In this document: positions 1 through 8,770 of the stretch, one piece after another
Numbering within the stretch: position 1 is the stretch's first letter
How the letters are laid out: each line of letters begins with the position of its first letter
From: Solimonas soli DSM 21787
GTDB taxonomy: Bacteria; Pseudomonadota; Gammaproteobacteria; Nevskiales; Nevskiaceae
NCBI RefSeq assembly: GCF_000474945.1
Contig: NZ_AXDW01000011.1
Location: 179,255 to 243,254, forward strand
Length of the DNA stretch: 64,000 nt
Direction: 5' to 3'
Translations under genes and position numbers: made by a program
The notes under the pieces: model-generated
Told to the model about the DNA's origin: nothing
The model's database searches: none
What the model saw: the letters and a program-made list of their open reading frames with translations, nothing else

Positions 1-2
1 TC

Positions 3-137
3 ACGCAGGCCTCGTCCAGCGAGCCGCACGACCTCGCCGCCGTGCTGCCGCTGAGCGCGGGCAGCGCGCTGACCGCCGGTGACGGCGGCATCCAGTTCGT
101 GCAACTCGGCGCCGGCGCCGCCGGAGCACGGCCATGA
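3..137 (+). CDS. C-terminal end of a protein cut by the window edge, probably YCF48/BNR-repeat-like
   Basis: An open frame enters from the left edge and ends at TGA 135-137, overlapping the ATG of the RND gene by 4 nt (ATGA), so the two are translationally linked. Only 44 residues are visible; they include GDGGIQFVQLGAGAAG and give no diagnostic domain. In gammaproteobacteria a YCF48-like beta-propeller gene commonly sits directly upstream of an RND/MMPL transporter that travels with DUF1302 and DUF1329 genes, all of which occur in this window. The family name therefore rests on context only. Confidence 0.5.
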   Translation, partial: TQASSSEPHDLAAVLPLSAGSALTAGDGGIQFVQLGAGAAGARP

Positions 138-2710
138 AGGGCGCACTGCATCGCGGTGTCGACGGCATCTCCGACTTCCTGCTCGGCTGGCGTCATCTGC
201 TGTCGGTCGTCTTCCTCGCCCTGACGATCTTCTTCGGCTGGAGCGCGACGCGCGTCCAGCTCGACCCCGGCTTCCTCAAGATGATCCCCATCAAGCATGA
301 GTACATGCGCACGATGATGGATTACATGAAGAACTTCTCGGGCGCCAACAACCTGCTCGTGAACCTGCGCTGGAAGGGCGAGGGCGACATCTACAACGCC
401 GAATTCATGGAGGCGATGCGCAAGGCGACCGACGACGTCTTCCTGATCCCCGGCATCGACCGCACGCACGTCTCGTCGATCTTCACGCCGAACACCTACT
501 ACATCGAAATCACCGAGGACGGCTTCAAGGGCGAGCCGGTGGTGCCGGCACGCTTCTCGGCGACGCCGGAGCAGCTTGCGCGCGTGCGCCACAACGTCTC
601 GCTGTCCGGCCAGGTCGGCCTGCTGGTCGCCAACGACTACCAGGCGGCGCTGATCCGCGCCGACCTGCAGGAAGCCGACACCGGCAATCCGGCCAAGGCG
701 GAGATCTTCTACCGCCAGGTGATGAACAAGCTCGGCGACATCCGCGGCCGCTTCGAGAGCCAGACCAAGTACGTCTACAGGCTCAAGGTCGACCGCGACG
801 GCTTCAAGGCCGGCGACGTCATCGACGAGGGTTACGTCGACTATGGCTGGCTGCTCGGCTCGCAGACTTTCTTCGGCGTGCCGCACGGCGGCGGCGAAGC
901 GGTGCCGTTCAAGGGCAGCGAGCTGACGGTCGAGAAGGTCAAGAACCCCGACTACGACCCGAACCTAGAGGTCAACATCATCGGCTTCGCACAGCTGCTC
1001 GCCGACGTCATCGGCGGCCTGGTCGGCGTGTTCGCCTTCTTCGCGCTCGCCTTCCTCATCACGCTGGCCTTGCTGTTTTTCTACTCGCGCTCGGTGCGCC
1101 TGACGCTCGCCGCCATCGTCGTCGCCATGCTGCCGGTGCTGTGGCTGATCGGCATCCTGCCGCTGATCGGCTTCGGCATCGATCCGATGTCGATCCTCGT
1201 GCCGTTCCTGATCTTCTCGATCGGCGTCAGCCACGCCGTGCAGATGACCAACGCCTGGCGGCACGAAGTGGTGGCCGGCTGCACGCCGGTCGAGGCTTCG
1301 CGCGCGGCGTTCCGCAAGCTGTTCATTCCCGGCGCCGTCGCCCTGCTCACCAACGCGCTCGGCTTCGCGGTGATCATGCTGATCGACATCCCGATCGTGC
1401 ACGAGCTGGGCATCACCGCCTGCCTCGGCGTGCTGCTGATGATCATCACCAACAAGATGATCCTGCCGATCATCCTCACGCACATCCGCCTCGAAGAGCG
1501 CAGCCGCGTGCATTCGCTGAAGCCGCCCGGCCCGAGGCAGATGGCGATCTGGAAGCAGATGGCCAAGTGCGCCGAGCCGAAGCCCGCGCTGGCCGTGTTC
1601 GCCATCTGCCTCGCCCTGCTGGCGGTGACCACGCAGGTTTCGCGCAGCATGGTGATCGGCGATTCCGGCACCGGCGCGCCGGAGCTGCGCCAGGATTCGC
1701 GCTACAACCACGACAACCGCGCGATCGCCGATTCGTACAACATCGGCACCGACGTGCTCAGCGTGATCGTCGAGGCCAAGGACTTCGAGGGCGATTCCTG
1801 CCTGCACTATCCGGTCGTCAACCTCATCGACCGCTTCGAGCTGTTCATGCGCGGCGTCGACGGCGTGCGCTCGGTGACCGGCGTCGGCGGCATCGGCAAG
1901 CTGGTGATCTCGGCGTTCAACGAGGGCAATCCGCGCTGGCGCGCCCTGCCGCGTTCGCAGGTCGGCCTGTCGACCGGCTCGCGCGCCTTCGATCCGAATC
2001 TCGGCCTCAACACCGACGGCTGCAAGGCGATCCAGATCCTCGTGTTCATGAAGGACCACGAGGGCGCCAACATCGCGCATGCCCTGCACGAGGCCAAGCG
2101 CTTCATCGAGGACAATCCGGTCGACGGCGTCAAGATGCGCCTGGCCAGCGGCAACGTCGGCGTGATGGCGGCGACCAACGAGGCCGTCGAAGCGGCGGAA
2201 GCGAAGATGCTGCTGGCCATCTTCGGCGCCCTGGCGCTGCTCTGCCTCATCACCTTCCGCTCCTGGCGCGCGACGCTCTGCGTGCTGGTGCCGCTGACCA
2301 TGGTGTCGATCTTCTGCAACGCGCTGATGGCCTCGCTCGGCATCGGCCTGAAAGTCGCCACCCTGCCGGTCGTCGCGCTCGGCGTCGGCGTCGGCGTCGA
2401 CTACGGCATCTACCTGTTCGAGCGCATCCAGCACGATCTCGCCAAGGGCCTGTCGTTCGCCGACGCCTTCCGCGAGGCCATGCTCGCGCGCGGCGTCGCC
2501 GCCGTGTTCACGGCGATCACCATGGCGATCGGCGTCGGCACCTGGACGATGTCGGCGCTCAAGTTCCAGGCCGACATGGGCCTGCTGCTGAGCTTCATGT
2601 TCCTCGTCAACATGCTCGGCGCGATCTGCCTGCTGCCGGCGCTCGGCGCCTGGCTGTTCCGCGATCGCGCGGCGGCGGCGCTGGGCGCGCGGCGCCTCAG
2701 CGAGGCCTGA
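134..2710 (+). CDS. RND superfamily (MMPL-type) transporter
   Basis: This 858-residue inner-membrane protein probably moves a hydrophobic substrate using the proton gradient. A first membrane helix lies near residues 21-40. A periplasmic domain reaches to about residue 280, followed by a helix cluster (about 285-470), a second periplasmic domain, and a final helix cluster from about 695 to 845. The conserved GVGVGVDYGIYLFERI segment of MMPL/patched-type proteins starts about residue 750. The length and doubled domain plan are normal for the family. The start is the ATG overlapping the stop of the upstream partner. Transporters of this subgroup usually accompany YCF48-like, DUF1302 and DUF1329 proteins, and the latter two are encoded at 15-17 kb, 8.8 kb and 61.4 kb. 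The substrate is unknown; a steroid or terpenoid is an inference from the neighbourhood. Confidence 0.9.
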   Translation: MKGALHRGVDGISDFLLGWRHLLSVVFLALTIFFGWSATRVQLDPGFLKMIPIKHEYMRTMMDYMKNFSGANNLLVNLRWKGEGDIYNAEFMEAMRKATDDVFLIPGIDRTHVSSIFTPNTYYIEITEDGFKGEPVVPARFSATPEQLARVRHNVSLSGQVGLLVANDYQAALIRADLQEADTGNPAKAEIFYRQVMNKLGDIRGRFESQTKYVYRLKVDRDGFKAGDVIDEGYVDYGWLLGSQTFFGVPHGGGEAVPFKGSELTVEKVKNPDYDPNLEVNIIGFAQLLADVIGGLVGVFAFFALAFLITLALLFFYSRSVRLTLAAIVVAMLPVLWLIGILPLIGFGIDPMSILVPFLIFSIGVSHAVQMTNAWRHEVVAGCTPVEASRAAFRKLFIPGAVALLTNALGFAVIMLIDIPIVHELGITACLGVLLMIITNKMILPIILTHIRLEERSRVHSLKPPGPRQMAIWKQMAKCAEPKPALAVFAICLALLAVTTQVSRSMVIGDSGTGAPELRQDSRYNHDNRAIADSYNIGTDVLSVIVEAKDFEGDSCLHYPVVNLIDRFELFMRGVDGVRSVTGVGGIGKLVISAFNEGNPRWRALPRSQVGLSTGSRAFDPNLGLNTDGCKAIQILVFMKDHEGANIAHALHEAKRFIEDNPVDGVKMRLASGNVGVMAATNEAVEAAEAKMLLAIFGALALLCLITFRSWRATLCVLVPLTMVSIFCNALMASLGIGLKVATLPVVALGVGVGVDYGIYLFERIQHDLAKGLSFADAFREAMLARGVAAVFTAITMAIGVGTWTMSALKFQADMGLLLSFMFLVNMLGAICLLPALGAWLFRDRAAAALGARRLSEA

Positions 2711-2965
2711 GGCGGCGGTCCGCGCGCCGCGACCGGCGCGGGGCGGCGACGAACAGCGTCAGCAGCGCGAAAGCACGCATCGCGCCGCCCGAACCGGCGC
2801 CGGCCTGCCAGGCGTACAGATCGGTGGCGCCGCCGTGCGTGAAGCTGACGGCGAGGAAGGTCCAGCCGGCGCTCGCGTCGAAGCTCTGCGCCGGCCTGGC
2901 GACGCAGCTGCCATCCTTGTTGAAGTGCCATTCGCCGTTGCGCGCCGGCCGGTACCCGTCGCGTG
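2697..2965 (-). pseudogene. 3' remnant of a secreted protein with a GlyGly-CTERM-like tail
   Basis: Read on the minus strand, this frame gives an extracellular-looking stretch (NGEWHFNKDGSC, AGWTFLAVSFTHGG). It then gives a Gly-Gly pair (AGSGGAM), a short hydrophobic segment (AFALLTLFVAA) and an Arg-rich end (PRRSRRADRR). This tripartite tail is the layout of rhombosortase-processed GlyGly-CTERM proteins; an intact one occurs at 20249-21988. No plausible start codon with a ribosome binding site, and no signal peptide, precedes it. I read it as the last part of a gene whose 5' end has been lost. It overlaps the 3' end of the RND gene by 14 nt. Confidence 0.35.
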
Positions 2966-3140
2966 ATCGCACCCGGCAACGCGACGCGCGGCATCGACAC
3001 GGCCATCTCCGCTCCGGCTGGACAGGCGCGAACCATAGGCGCCGGCTCGGACGCGGTCCGTGCGCCGCCGAAGCATGCGCCGGGCCGCCGCAATCGGGCG
3101 CCGCGCCTTCCTACTCCACGCGGACGATGAATTTCGAGAA

Positions 3141-3158
3141 TCGAGTTGCAAAACTCGA
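3141..3158. promoter_or_regulatory. Dyad upstream of first P450 gene
   Basis: TCGAGTT and AACTCGA arms form a 7-bp inverted repeat with a 4-nt spacer, 63 bp before the start of the P450 gene. The arms are AT-richer than the surrounding DNA. A GGACGATGAATTTCG string lies just before it (3122-3136). The rest of the 2966-3221 gap shows nothing I can name. A regulator site is plausible but unproven. Confidence 0.35.
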
Positions 3159-3221
3159 CGGACACGCTGCAGGACGTGCAGCCAGGGCCGCGACGAGGGC
3201 CCGCGAGGAGGAGGATCCGCC

Positions 3222-4502
3222 ATGAGCGCCAGCACCGAACCGGGCCGCGTCGAAATCGACGCGAAGATCTTCAACCCGTATTCGAAGGACTTCATCCGCT
3301 CGCCGTGGGCGACCTGGGAGACGCTGATCCGCGACTACCCGGTGGCCTGGCACAAGGAGCTGCAGATGTGGGTCGTCAGCGGCCACGAGCCGCTGCTCGA
3401 CATGATGAAGGACAACCGCTTCTCGACGAACTACAAGCACTGGCAGTACGCGCCGCCGGCCAAGCCGTTCGAGCAGCAGAACCACTTCGAGCGGGCCATG
3501 GACGCCGGCCTGTTCGCGGTGAGCCCGACCGAGCACCTGCGCCTGCGCAAGCTGACGATGCCGGCGTTCTCCAAGCCGGTGATGGGCAAGATCGACGCCA
3601 AGATCCGCGACCTGATCACGACCTGCTTCGACGAGATCGGCACGCCGGAACAGTTCGATGCGTTCACCATGATCGCCGAGAAGCTGCCGGTGCGTTCGAT
3701 CGCGCGCATGGTCGGCGTGCCGACCAATATGGAATCGTTCTTCCACGACTTCGCGGTCAACGTCGTCAAGGCGACGCGCATCAACCTGCCGCCGAAGGAA
3801 CGCGACAAGGCGATGCAGGATTCGCTGGCCGGCTTCCGGTATTTCCTCGACATCATCAAGGAACGGCGCGCCGCGCCGCACCCGGGCGACGATTTCATCG
3901 GCAGCCTGGTCGCCGCGTCCGACAACGGCGACCGGCTCACCGATTACCAGATCGTCTCGGTGATCCAGGCGGTGATCGTTGCCGGCTCCGACACCGCGAC
4001 CGATCTGCACACCTACGCGATCAAGGGCCTGCTCAGCCATCCCGACCAGTACGCCCTGCTGCGCGAAAGGCCCGAGCTGATGGAGAACGCCATCATCGAG
4101 CTGCTGCGCGTCGGTTCCTTCGGCAAGACACCGCAGTTCCGCTTCGTCAGCGAAGACCTCGAGTGGCGCGGCCAGAAGTTCAGGAAGGGCGAGTCGGTGC
4201 TGATCAACATCACCACCGCCTGGATCGATCCGGCGAAGTGGGAGAGCCCGCACCGGCTCGACATCACGCGCAAGCTCGACGGCAACCTGGTGTTCGGCGC
4301 CGGCGCGCACTTCTGCATCGGCACGTATCTGGTGCGCGTGCAGGGCGGCCTGATGCTGCAGGAGCTGATGCGGCGCTTCCCGCAGGCCGGGCTGCTGGAT
4401 GGCGACGGCCACGTCGAGTACGACTACAACCACCACAACGCGCGCCGCATCAATCGCCTGATCGTCAAGACCAATGCGGTCGCGCAGCGCAGGGCAGCCT
4501 GA
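3222..4502 (+). CDS. Cytochrome P450 (bacterial class I type)
   Basis: This 426-residue soluble haem monooxygenase carries all P450 signatures. The I-helix oxygen-activation motif is AGSDT (about residue 250). The K-helix ExxR is ELLR. The haem loop is FGAGAHFCIG (about residue 352) with the thiolate Cys. The start chosen is the ATG after GAGGAGGAGGATCC, which gives a normal class I length; longer upstream extensions lack family sequence. Electrons would come from a ferredoxin such as the [2Fe-2S] protein at 28106. It is the first of three adjacent P450 genes that are clearly not recent duplicates, since their haem loops and lengths differ. The substrate is not predictable from sequence; a terpenoid or steroid is likely from the neighbourhood. 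Confidence 0.92.
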   Translation: MSASTEPGRVEIDAKIFNPYSKDFIRSPWATWETLIRDYPVAWHKELQMWVVSGHEPLLDMMKDNRFSTNYKHWQYAPPAKPFEQQNHFERAMDAGLFAVSPTEHLRLRKLTMPAFSKPVMGKIDAKIRDLITTCFDEIGTPEQFDAFTMIAEKLPVRSIARMVGVPTNMESFFHDFAVNVVKATRINLPPKERDKAMQDSLAGFRYFLDIIKERRAAPHPGDDFIGSLVAASDNGDRLTDYQIVSVIQAVIVAGSDTATDLHTYAIKGLLSHPDQYALLRERPELMENAIIELLRVGSFGKTPQFRFVSEDLEWRGQKFRKGESVLINITTAWIDPAKWESPHRLDITRKLDGNLVFGAGAHFCIGTYLVRVQGGLMLQELMRRFPQAGLLDGDGHVEYDYNHHNARRINRLIVKTNAVAQRRAA

Positions 4503-4569
4503 GCGGCGCCACATTTCCAGCATGGCCGGCGCGCACGATCGCCGGCCTTCAAGTTCGAGGAGCCGCATC

Positions 4570-5979
4570 ATGGGCAGCGCAGAACCGACTCTCCCCAGAC
4601 ACACGCCGCCGCCGGTGGTGCGCGGCCTGCCGCTGCTGGGCAGCACGCTGGAGATGGCGGCCGATCCGGCGCGCTTCTTCGCGCGCTGCTATCGCGAGTA
4701 CGGCCAGGTCTTCAAGGTCCGCGTGTTCGGCAACGAGCTGACGGTGATCGCCGGCGCCGAAGCCGCCAACTTCATGGGCACGCGCGAGGGCAAGGAATCG
4801 CTGCGCTCCAAGGAAGCCTGGGAGCCGCTGGTCCAGGAGTTCGGCGCCTCGAAAATGCTGACCGCGGTCGACGGCGAGCTGCACAAGCAGCTGCGCGCGG
4901 TGATGAAGCGCGGCTTCTCCAAGGAATCGATCAAGGGCCGCTACCAGGAAGTGCTCGACATCACCCGCACCGCGCTGCTGCGCGACTGGAAGGTCGGCAG
5001 CAAGGTGCCGGTCGTGCAGGCCATGCAGTACCTCGTCGTCGAGCAGCTCGGCATGGTGCTGACCGGGCAGACGCCGCGCGAGTACGTGCAGGACATCCGC
5101 ACCACGATCCTCTACATCCTCAACGTGCTGGTCACGCGCCAGCGCCCGAAGTTCCTCATGAAGATGCCGAAGTACAAGCGCGCCAAGGCACGCATGTTCG
5201 AGCTCGGCCGCAAGATGATCCAGCAGTACCAGGACCGCGTCGCGCGCGGCGGGGCGGTCGCCGAGGAATTCAAGACGCTGATCGACGACGTGATGGAGGC
5301 GCACCAGCGCGATCCGGAGCTGATCCCGGCCGGCGACCTGGTGATGCTGATGACCGGCCCCTACGTCGCCGGCCTCGACACCGTCGCCAACACCACCTCG
5401 GCGATCGTCTACACCGTGCTCAAGCATCCCGAGGTGCTGGCGCGCATCCACGCCGAGGTCGACGCGCTGTACGCCAAGGGCCGGCCGGTCAACGAAGACG
5501 AGTTCATGAAGGAACTGCCGGCGCTCAACGGCGCGATCATGGAGACCATGCGCCTCTATCCGATCGCCGTCGCGCAGATCCGCACGGCGAACAAGGACTT
5601 CATGTTCGGCGGCCACCTGATCCGCGAGGGCGAGATGATCTATCTCGGCACCGCGGTGCCGCATTTCCAGAGCGAGTTCTACGCCGACGCCGACAAGTTC
5701 GACATCGACCGCTACGGCAAGGCGCGCGCCGAGCACATGCAGGTCGGTGCCTATTCGCCGTACGGCCGTGGTCCGCACACCTGCCTCGGCAAGAGCCTCG
5801 CCGAAGTGCTGCTGGCGATGACCATGGCCGAGGTCTTCTACAACTTCGATCTCGAGCTGCCGTCGCCGGACTACGTGCTCAAGACCAAGACCGCGCCGAC
5901 GCCCGGGCCGTCGATGAGCTTCAAGGTCAGGGTCAAGGGGCGGCGCGTGCCGGGTGTGGCGCCGCCGCGCGCGGCCTAG
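4570..5979 (+). CDS. Cytochrome P450 (eukaryote-like, CYP51/CYP120/CYP136-type)
   Basis: A 469-residue P450 that differs from its two neighbours. It begins with a proline-rich hinge (PPPVVRGLPLLG) typical of P450s related to eukaryotic microsomal enzymes, but has no membrane anchor. The I helix reads YVAGLDTVANTTS. The ExxR region is ETMRLYP. The haem loop is YGRGPHTCLG. The start is the ATG at 4570, 67 nt after the previous P450, so the two are probably cotranscribed. P450s with this architecture in bacteria include sterol and retinoid hydroxylases; assignment to one family would need a phylogeny. Confidence 0.92.
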   Translation: MGSAEPTLPRHTPPPVVRGLPLLGSTLEMAADPARFFARCYREYGQVFKVRVFGNELTVIAGAEAANFMGTREGKESLRSKEAWEPLVQEFGASKMLTAVDGELHKQLRAVMKRGFSKESIKGRYQEVLDITRTALLRDWKVGSKVPVVQAMQYLVVEQLGMVLTGQTPREYVQDIRTTILYILNVLVTRQRPKFLMKMPKYKRAKARMFELGRKMIQQYQDRVARGGAVAEEFKTLIDDVMEAHQRDPELIPAGDLVMLMTGPYVAGLDTVANTTSAIVYTVLKHPEVLARIHAEVDALYAKGRPVNEDEFMKELPALNGAIMETMRLYPIAVAQIRTANKDFMFGGHLIREGEMIYLGTAVPHFQSEFYADADKFDIDRYGKARAEHMQVGAYSPYGRGPHTCLGKSLAEVLLAMTMAEVFYNFDLELPSPDYVLKTKTAPTPGPSMSFKVRVKGRRVPGVAPPRAA

Positions 5980-5998
5980 CACCGCCGCGCCGCGACCG

Positions 5999-6033
5999 CG
6001 CATTTATGCGCCGTTTGAGGGATGAACGCGGCG
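5999..6033 (+). promoter_or_regulatory. Dyad plus GTTTGAGGGATGAACGCGG motif before third P450 gene
   Basis: A perfect dyad GCGCAT-TT-ATGCGC (5999-6012, partly overlapping as GCGCATTTATGCGC) is followed at once by GTTTGAGGGATGAACGCGG (6013-6031). The second word recurs with small changes at 8549, 17190 (minus) and 25905. Here it lies about 65-80 bp before the preferred start of the P450 gene at 6094. That spacing suits an activator or promoter element. Confidence 0.45.
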
Positions 6034-6093
6034 CGCGCCATCGCCGATGCTCGCCGTGCGTCGCCGATCGAAGCGGCGCGCGAGGAGAATGCG

Positions 6094-7287
6094 ATGCAGG
6101 CCCTGCGACTCGACCCCTACGAACATCAGTTCCACTGGGATCCGTATCCGACCTACGCGGCGCTGCGCGAGCGCGATCCGGTGCATTACAACGAGGAGCT
6201 GGATCTCTGGTTCCTCACCAGGTGGGACGACGTGTTCGCCGCGTTCCGCGATTTCAGGAGCTTCGTCAACACCGGCGCCACCTCGCTCGAAAGGGGCTCG
6301 ACCGAGCAGCTGCCGTACCCGATGTTCATCTTCAGCGATCCGCCGGCGCACACGCGGATCCGCAATCTGTTCATGCCGCTGATGACGCCGGTCGCGGTCA
6401 GGGCGCTCGAGCAGTACATCCGCGAGCGCACGCGCGCGCTGCTGGCGCCGGTGCTGGCGCGCGGTCGCTTCGACTTCGTCGCCGATCTCGGCTGCTTCCT
6501 GCCGATGGACGTCATCTCGACGCTGACCGCCGTGCCGGTCGAGGACCAGGACCGCGTGCGCGGCTGGGCCGACGATCTGATCGCGCGCGAGGACAAGCAG
6601 CACGCCCTGTCGGAACGCAACATCGGCGGCTTCATCAACATGGCGCAGTATTTCGAGGCACACTCGGCGCGGCAGGCCGCGGCGCCGCCCCGGCATGGCC
6701 TGCTCGGCATCATGCTGGACGCCGAGCGGGCCGGCACGATGTCGCACGCCCAGGTCGTCGGCACGCTGATCCTGCTGGCGATCGCCGGCAACGAGACGAC
6801 GACCAAGCTGATCGGCAACATGGCCTACCGCCTCTGGCAGCATCCGCATCAGCGCCGGCTGCTGCGCGACGATCCGTCGCTGATCGCCGGCGCGGTCGAG
6901 GAAACGCTGCGCTTCGACGGCTCCTCGCAGATCATCGTGCGGCGCGCCGGCCGCGACGTGACGCTGCGCGGCAAGACGATCCCGCGGGGCGCGCGCGTCG
7001 GCCTCTGCATCATTTCCGCCAACCGCGATCCCGACAGGTATCCGGACCCGGATCGCTACGACGTGCGCCGCGGGGCACGCGATCACCTGGCCTTCGGTCT
7101 CGGCATCCACGCCTGTCTCGGCTCGGCGCTGGCGCGCCTCGAGGCGCGCGTGGTGTTCGAGGAAATTCTCGCCGCGATCCCCGACTACGAGATCGACGAG
7201 TCCGGCCTGCGGCGCGCGCACAATCCGAACGTGCGCGGCTTCACGCACGTGCCGGCGCGCTTCACGCCGCGGCTCAGCCCAGCGTGA
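6094..7287 (+). CDS. Cytochrome P450 (bacterial class I type)
   Basis: A 397-residue soluble P450 with I-helix AIAGNETTT, K-helix EETLR and haem loop FGLGIHACLG. Glu replaces the usual Asp in the AGxE/DT motif, which is common in bacterial P450s. An ATG at 6022 is in frame, but the ATG at 6094 has a GAGGAG ribosome binding site 6 nt away and gives the typical class I N-terminus (LDPYEHQFHWDPYPTY). A separate upstream motif suggests it has its own promoter. Its 3' end overlaps the convergent LuxR-type gene by 14 nt. Confidence 0.92.
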   Translation: MQALRLDPYEHQFHWDPYPTYAALRERDPVHYNEELDLWFLTRWDDVFAAFRDFRSFVNTGATSLERGSTEQLPYPMFIFSDPPAHTRIRNLFMPLMTPVAVRALEQYIRERTRALLAPVLARGRFDFVADLGCFLPMDVISTLTAVPVEDQDRVRGWADDLIAREDKQHALSERNIGGFINMAQYFEAHSARQAAAPPRHGLLGIMLDAERAGTMSHAQVVGTLILLAIAGNETTTKLIGNMAYRLWQHPHQRRLLRDDPSLIAGAVEETLRFDGSSQIIVRRAGRDVTLRGKTIPRGARVGLCIISANRDPDRYPDPDRYDVRRGARDHLAFGLGIHACLGSALARLEARVVFEEILAAIPDYEIDESGLRRAHNPNVRGFTHVPARFTPRLSPA

Positions 7288-8485
7288 AGACGCTCTTCAG
7301 CATCAGGCGCACCAGCGTCGTCTGCCGGGTCACGCCGGTCTTGCTGAAGATCGAGCGCAGATGCGTGCGCGCGGTGTTGCGGCGGATGTTCATCAGGTCC
7401 GCCGTCTCGTCCAGCGAGTGGCCGTCGGTCAGGTACATCGCCAGGCGCGTCTCGACGCGGGTCAGGCCGAGCAGGCGCCGCGCGATCTCCTGCGCGGTCT
7501 GCGGCGTGCTCGCTTCCGGATCGCGCAGATAGAGGACGGCGGCCGGGCTGCGCTCGTGCTCCGGCCAGCTGCCGGGCGGCAGGGCCTTGATCAGCACGCC
7601 GAGGCGGCTGCGCCCCGAAGGCCGCGTGATCGGCATCGCCTCGGCGACGCCGGGCAGTCCCTTGCCGCCGGCCTTGCGGATCGCCAGCTCGATCAGCCGC
7701 TGCAGCTCGCGCTTCTCCTGCGCGCTGTCGGTGATCAGGCCGCCGTTCATGCCGAGCGCGATGCCGTCGCGCTCGGCGAGGATGCGGCGCGCCTCGTCGT
7801 TCATGTCGAGGAGGGCGCCGCTCGCCGACAGGCTGATGACGCCGAGCGCCAGCCGGTTCACCGCGCCGGCGAACAGGCTGCGCTCCGATTCCAGGGAGTC
7901 GACGCGCACCTGCTGGCGGATCGCGCGCTTCAGATGCGGCAGGATGAAGCGCAGCAGGGCACGCTCGCGATCGCCGAACGGCGGCGCCGCATGCGGCCGC
8001 GCGACGCGCACCTGGCACTCGACGCCTTCGGCGGAGCGCAGGTCGGCGCCGATCACGTAGCGCACGTCGAGCGGCTTCAGGTAGTCGCGATAGATGGCGT
8101 TGTCCAGCCACGCCTCGCCGATCAGCTCCTCCGGCGTCACCACTTCGCCCTCGTCGAGATTGACGAAGGGATCGAAGGCGAACAGATGCTTGGTGTACGA
8201 CTCCATCGCATGATCGTCCTCGTAGCCGATGTGCGACATCGTGCCGAAGCGATCCGCCGACGGCGACCGCACGATGAGCGCGACGTGCGAGGCATCGAGC
8301 CGCTGCTTGAGCAGGCGCAGCGCGCCGTCCCACGCCGGGCGCTCGGCCGGACCCTCGTAGATCGCATCGAGCAGGCCGTTGAGTTCGTCGTCCTCGAGAC
8401 CGGCGAGCAGCTGCAGCGGCGCCAGCGGCGGCGGACGCGACGCGACGCGCGCCGAAGGGTTCAGGTAGCGGACCTTGCCGGACAT
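7274..8485 (-). CDS. LuxR-family transcriptional regulator
   Basis: A 403-residue protein with a C-terminal LuxR/NarL-type helix-turn-helix (about residues 340-400: LTRVETRLAMYLTDG, NIRRNTARTHLRSIFSKTGV). The long N-terminal part shows no receiver aspartate or autoinducer-domain signature; a PAS-like fold around residues 205-310 is possible (GVISLSASGALLDMNDEARR). The start at 8485 is preferred over 8533 or 8539 because AGGGAGGAAG precedes it at good spacing. It is divergent from a DUF1329 gene, with a shared palindrome and inverted repeat between them, so it probably controls that gene and perhaps the other sites carrying the same motif. LuxR regulators of this large, receiver-less type often sit beside catabolic clusters. 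Confidence 0.85.
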   Translation of the reverse strand: MSGKVRYLNPSARVASRPPPLAPLQLLAGLEDDELNGLLDAIYEGPAERPAWDGALRLLKQRLDASHVALIVRSPSADRFGTMSHIGYEDDHAMESYTKHLFAFDPFVNLDEGEVVTPEELIGEAWLDNAIYRDYLKPLDVRYVIGADLRSAEGVECQVRVARPHAAPPFGDRERALLRFILPHLKRAIRQQVRVDSLESERSLFAGAVNRLALGVISLSASGALLDMNDEARRILAERDGIALGMNGGLITDSAQEKRELQRLIELAIRKAGGKGLPGVAEAMPITRPSGRSRLGVLIKALPPGSWPEHERSPAAVLYLRDPEASTPQTAQEIARRLLGLTRVETRLAMYLTDGHSLDETADLMNIRRNTARTHLRSIFSKTGVTRQTTLVRLMLKSVFTLG

Positions 8486-8548
8486 CGTCTTCTTCCTCCC
8501 TGGAACGCCGTCGCGCGGCTTCTCGTTCGCCATGCGCAAACCTCACTG

Positions 8549-8567
8549 ATTTGGGGGATGCGCGGCG
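8549..8567 (+). promoter_or_regulatory. ATTTGGGGGATG motif, copy of the GTTTGRGGGA element
   Basis: ATTTGGGGGATGCGCGGCG matches the element at 6013-6031 apart from two changes and a 2-nt gap. It lies in the divergent region between the LuxR-type gene and the DUF1329 gene, about 205-220 bp before the latter. Confidence 0.4.
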
Positions 8568-8570
8568 CTC

Positions 8571-8653
8571 CGCCGAATGCCGACCATCACTTGCCGAGCG
8601 ATGCGGGCACTCGCAAAAAAACATTGCGATCGCATTGTAATCGGCATTCGGCG
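8571..8653. repeat. Inverted repeat flanking a palindromic operator candidate
   Basis: CGCCGAATGCCGA (8571-8583) and its exact reverse complement (8641-8653) are 13-bp arms separated by 57 bp. The enclosed segment contains the TGCGATCGCA palindrome. The structure sits in the 285-bp region between the divergent LuxR-type and DUF1329 genes. Confidence 0.6.
8618..8637. promoter_or_regulatory. Candidate operator: AAAACATTGCGATCGCATTG
   Basis: The inner TGCGATCGCA is a perfect 10-bp palindrome. The first 18 nt recur exactly at 25874-25891, upstream of the Rieske oxygenase gene. An 18-nt AT-rich exact match between two intergenic regions of a high-GC genome is unlikely by chance. It sits about 135 bp before the DUF1329 start and the same distance from the regulator start. 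Confidence 0.55.
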
Positions 8654-8770
8654 GCGGCGACAGTCCATGGCGCGATTCGCGGCGCAGGCGGACGGTCGGA
8701 TCTGCAAACCCCGGACAGCGGGCCGGCGGACGGTCAGGCCGGTCGGCGTCCACAGACCGAGGAGGACGCG

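Noticed and set aside
965..2434. A 489-residue minus-strand frame inside the RND transporter gene
   Set aside because: Rich in Asp/His/Gln/Arg with no motif; the plus strand encodes the conserved transporter helices.
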